From NCBI RefSeq assembly GCF_035956715.1, contig NZ_CP108381.1, positions 3,690,001 to 3,754,000 on the forward strand: a stretch of DNA of 64,000 bases, read 5' to 3'. Positions 61,905-64,000 of the stretch are shown one piece after another (within the stretch, counting starts at the first letter, position 1; each line of letters starts with the position of its first letter). The position numbers were made by a program, and so were the translations under genes. This DNA comes from Nocardia sp. NBC_01329. GTDB taxonomy: Bacteria; Actinomycetota; Actinomycetes; Mycobacteriales; Mycobacteriaceae. The notes beneath the pieces were generated by a model. The model did no database searches and was not told the origin of the DNA. It saw nothing but the letters and a program-made list of their open reading frames with translations.

Positions 61905-62318
61905 TCAGAGCGAGAACAGCGGCCCCGTTATCGTCAGACCCAATTCATCGGTGTGCGCGAAAAACGCGAACAGCATGACACAGGCGCCTGCGAGCGCGAG
62001 GTCTTTGTTGAACTGGATCGTCTCCATCTGGGTGGCCTCCGCGTCGGTCTCCTTCCAGAAACTGTGCATCATGATCATGGTCGGGACGAGCATGATCAGC
62101 AGCAGCAGGGCACCCAGATCAGCCCAGATCCCGAACAGGATGCTGATACTGCCCAGCAGCATCAGCAGCCCGGATCCCTGGACGGCGAGCTCCGGCATCG
62201 GCACGCCCTTGGCTCGCGCGTAACCCGCCATGGCCTTGGTCTGGGTGAAATGGCCCAGCGCCGAGCTCAGGAACAGAATGACGAACATAACCCGGCCGAT
62301 CAACACCACGACATCCAT
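61905..62318 (-). CDS. DoxX family membrane protein
   Basis: 137 aa with four hydrophobic segments and the DoxX order VVLIGRVMFVILFLSSALGHFTQTKAMAGYARAKGVP, LLMLLGSISILFGIWADLGALLLL. ATG 62318 is favoured because GAGGAG lies 7 nt upstream; an ATG seven codons earlier is in frame. Relatives form oxidoreductase complexes with superoxide or thiol enzymes; no such partner is nearby. Confidence 0.9.
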   Translation of the reverse strand: MDVVVLIGRVMFVILFLSSALGHFTQTKAMAGYARAKGVPMPELAVQGSGLLMLLGSISILFGIWADLGALLLLIMLVPTMIMMHSFWKETDAEATQMETIQFNKDLALAGACVMLFAFFAHTDELGLTITGPLFSL

Positions 62319-62450
62319 GTCCAGCTCCTCAATATCCATAAGGCATGAGCGAGGGCCTACGTGGTCACGCTACGCGACCGCCTCGGGGCCCGGCTCGCTC
62401 ATGCCGACTGTCGCCGACGGGTACCGCTTCGGTCGAGATGCCATCTTCGA

Positions 62451-63329
62451 TTATGAGGCCGGCAGAACCTTGGACGTCACCTCATCGCGCGAGCGTAACG
62501 AATTCTTGGCATATTCCAGCGGCGCCATTCCGACTTCGGCGGTGAACTCGCGAGTGAAATGCGCTTGATCGAAATATCCGAGCTCGGCCGCGAGCGCGGC
62601 CAGGTCCGCGATACGACCGCGGGCCAGTAGATCGGCGCCGTCCTGTAATCGATATCGACGCAGGACCCATTTCGGACCCGCGCCGATATAGCGTCGGAAG
62701 AGTCGTTGCAGTGTCCGCACCGGCACCCCGAACCGCTCGGTCACCTGATCGACCCGCGTCAGTTCGCGGTCGCCGGCCATCGCGTCGGCGATCGTCAGCA
62801 CGAGCCGGTAGTTCGGATCGTCCCGGCGCGCGTGGGCGCCCAGATGCTCTTCGACCAGACGGCGCCGGTCGGGATCGGCGGGTTCCGCGAGAACCCGGGC
62901 GACGAGGTCATCGATATCGGGCAGCACCTCCTCCAGCGGCACCGCACGATCCCGCAGCACGCCGATATCGAGCCCGGTGAAGGCTCCGAAACCGCCGGGC
63001 CGGAACCGGACACCGAATGTCTCCCCCCGGCCGGTGAGCGCACGGACGAATTTCCGGGTGCAGACCCCGTTCACGAAACCACCGCATCGGTCACCGTCAC
63101 GTTCGAAAGTGATGTGCACGCACGGATATGGAAGCACCTGCGCAGCGTAGGGCGCCCGACCACGCATATCCCAGCGCACCGACCAATACCACTCCACATA
63201 GTCCGATACGGACTCACCCGCGGGCAGCCTGTCGAGGGTTCGGAACCGCTCCTGCTCGTGCGGGTGCAGGATCGCCTTGCGGTCGCCCGCGGCGGGCACC
63301 TCCGGGGCCGGAATCCTCGCGTCAGCCAC
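62451..63329 (-). CDS. AraC family regulator (DUF6597-type N-terminus)
   Basis: 292 aa from GTG 63329. N-terminal domain ERFRTLDRLPAGESVSDYVEWYWSVRWDM and ITFERDG (about 25-130) is the DUF6597-type cupin-like domain. The C-terminal AraC HTH (about 185-275) contains RVDQVTERFGVPVRTLQRLFRRYIGAGPKWVLRRYRL and DLAALAAELGYFDQAHFTREFTAEVG, the two conserved helix-turn-helices. It runs divergently from the VOC-fold gene, which it may control. Confidence 0.92.
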   Translation of the reverse strand: MADARIPAPEVPAAGDRKAILHPHEQERFRTLDRLPAGESVSDYVEWYWSVRWDMRGRAPYAAQVLPYPCVHITFERDGDRCGGFVNGVCTRKFVRALTGRGETFGVRFRPGGFGAFTGLDIGVLRDRAVPLEEVLPDIDDLVARVLAEPADPDRRRLVEEHLGAHARRDDPNYRLVLTIADAMAGDRELTRVDQVTERFGVPVRTLQRLFRRYIGAGPKWVLRRYRLQDGADLLARGRIADLAALAAELGYFDQAHFTREFTAEVGMAPLEYAKNSLRSRDEVTSKVLPAS

Positions 63330-63540
63330 CGGCGCGCCTTGTCGAGCGTGGGCCGGCCCGCCGCCACAGTGGTGTCGTGTGTCCGGGCAGCGATGCGGTG
63401 TCCGATCCGGGTCCGCGCCCGGTACCCACGACCGTGCGCGGCGTGAGATCAACGCCGCCGGACGACGGCACACGCCCTACCGGAATGCCCGGCCGGTGTG
63501 TGTATGCCGGTCGCGAAGCCCGCGGGAGCTGTCGCTTTCT

Positions 63541-63546
63541 TACAAT
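63541..63546 (+). promoter_or_regulatory. Possible -10 element before the VOC-fold gene
   Basis: TACAAT lies 34 bp before the ATG, in an AT-rich patch of an otherwise GC-rich region. No clear -35 partner is seen. Confidence 0.3.
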
Positions 63547-63579
63547 AATCCGCCGCCGGAGCCCGGCAGAGTCGTATTC

Positions 63580-64000
63580 ATGAGCGAAACAGTCGATCCC
63601 ATCCCCGCGGGCTACCACTCCATCACCGTGTTCATCGCGGTATCCGACGGCAACGCCGCCATCGACTTCTACACGACGGTGTTCGGCGCCGAGGTGATCT
63701 CGCGCAACGATATGCCCGACGGGCAGCCTGCCCACGCCGAACTGAAGATCGGCGATTCCACCATCCAGCTGGGACTCCCGGTGCCGGACCAGAACGTGCT
63801 GGCGCCCACCGGCGACTGGGTGCATACCTCCCTCGTCCACTACTGCCCCGATGTCGACGCCGTGATCGCCCGGGCCCGCGCGCACGGCGCCACCGTCGCC
63901 GAGGATCCCGCCACCTTCGTCACCGGGGACCGCTACGGCGCCCTGAAGGACCCGTTCGGGCATCGCTGGGTCGTCATGACCCGAGTCGAGGACGTCTCCC
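63580..64000 (+). CDS. VOC-superfamily protein, PhnB/glyoxalase-like, 3' end cut by window
   Basis: The first 140 residues are present; reading continues past the window. HSITVFIAVSDGNAAIDFYTTVFGAEVISRND, DGQPAHAELKIGDSTIQLG and DRYGALKDPFGHRWVVMTR give the PhnB-like order of the VOC fold, with FGHRW near the C-terminus. Metal-ligand pattern (H, E) is incomplete in what can be seen, so enzyme type is open. ATG 63580 is divergent from the AraC gene. Confidence 0.87.
   Translation, partial: MSETVDPIPAGYHSITVFIAVSDGNAAIDFYTTVFGAEVISRNDMPDGQPAHAELKIGDSTIQLGLPVPDQNVLAPTGDWVHTSLVHYCPDVDAVIARARAHGATVAEDPATFVTGDRYGALKDPFGHRWVVMTRVEDVS

Overview
The window is GC-rich (roughly two thirds G+C by eye) actinobacterial DNA, most likely from the family Nocardiaceae and probably Nocardia. 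The evidence is a conserved chromosomal backbone also known from Mycobacterium tuberculosis (uvrA, infC-rpmI-rplT, tsnR, pheS-pheT, argCJBDFR-argG-argH), frequent 4-bp ATGA/GTGA gene overlaps, many GTG/TTG starts, a type VII (ESX) style toxin locus and a deazaflavin-type nitroreductase. The backbone runs on the minus strand from about 55.5 kb down to 12.3 kb and is interrupted by accessory blocks.

Left part (1-12 kb): the end of a 3-methyladenine DNA glycosylase; an ABC exporter operon with its own TetR regulator and a palindromic operator; a Trm112-like gene; a surface-glycan block (GtrA flippase, 746-aa polytopic YfhO-like protein, GtrB-like GT2 transferase, DegT/WecE sugar aminotransferase); a 978-aa fusion of an alpha/beta hydrolase with a degenerate acyl-adenylating domain; and idi. 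Arginine block (12.3-21.6 kb): argC-J-B-D-F-R are translationally coupled, followed by argG and argH. Nearly identical ARG boxes lie before argC and argG, and a 48-codon ORF with a strong ribosome site lies between argR and argG.

Accessory island between argC and pheT (21.7-38.6 kb): an SOS-box-headed fragment of a 13E12/DUF222 protein, an enoyl-CoA hydratase remnant, ppc, an integral membrane protein, a GNAT enzyme, a chloramphenicol-type exporter, a deazaflavin nitroreductase, mscL, and the most unusual part of the window. That part is a divergent pair of ESX-substrate-like proteins. One (1564 aa) combines a helical secretion-type N-terminus, a PI3/4-kinase-like domain, six FHA-like repeats and a C-terminal HEFGH zinc metallopeptidase domain. 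The other (571 aa) has a WXG-like N-terminus, a long Pro-rich linker and what looks like the same metallopeptidase fold with both zinc histidines changed to arginine (RELGR). A small acidic ORF overlaps the end of the large gene and is an immunity candidate.

Right part (38.6-64 kb): pheT-pheS, a GT87 membrane glycosyltransferase, a second accessory block (MFS exporter with divergent TetR, tsnR-like methyltransferase, histidine phosphatase, AhpD remnant, SnoaL/HxlR pair, a small exported protein, MarR), then rplT-rpmI-infC with an AUC start for infC, a DinB-like protein, a DUF1844 protein, uvrA, a stand-alone ketosynthase, a PAS-PAS-GGDEF diguanylate cyclase, a HelD/HelR RNA polymerase motor, UspA, DoxX, an AraC regulator and the start of a VOC-fold gene. 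No rRNA, tRNA, CRISPR array, insertion sequence or prophage was recognised.
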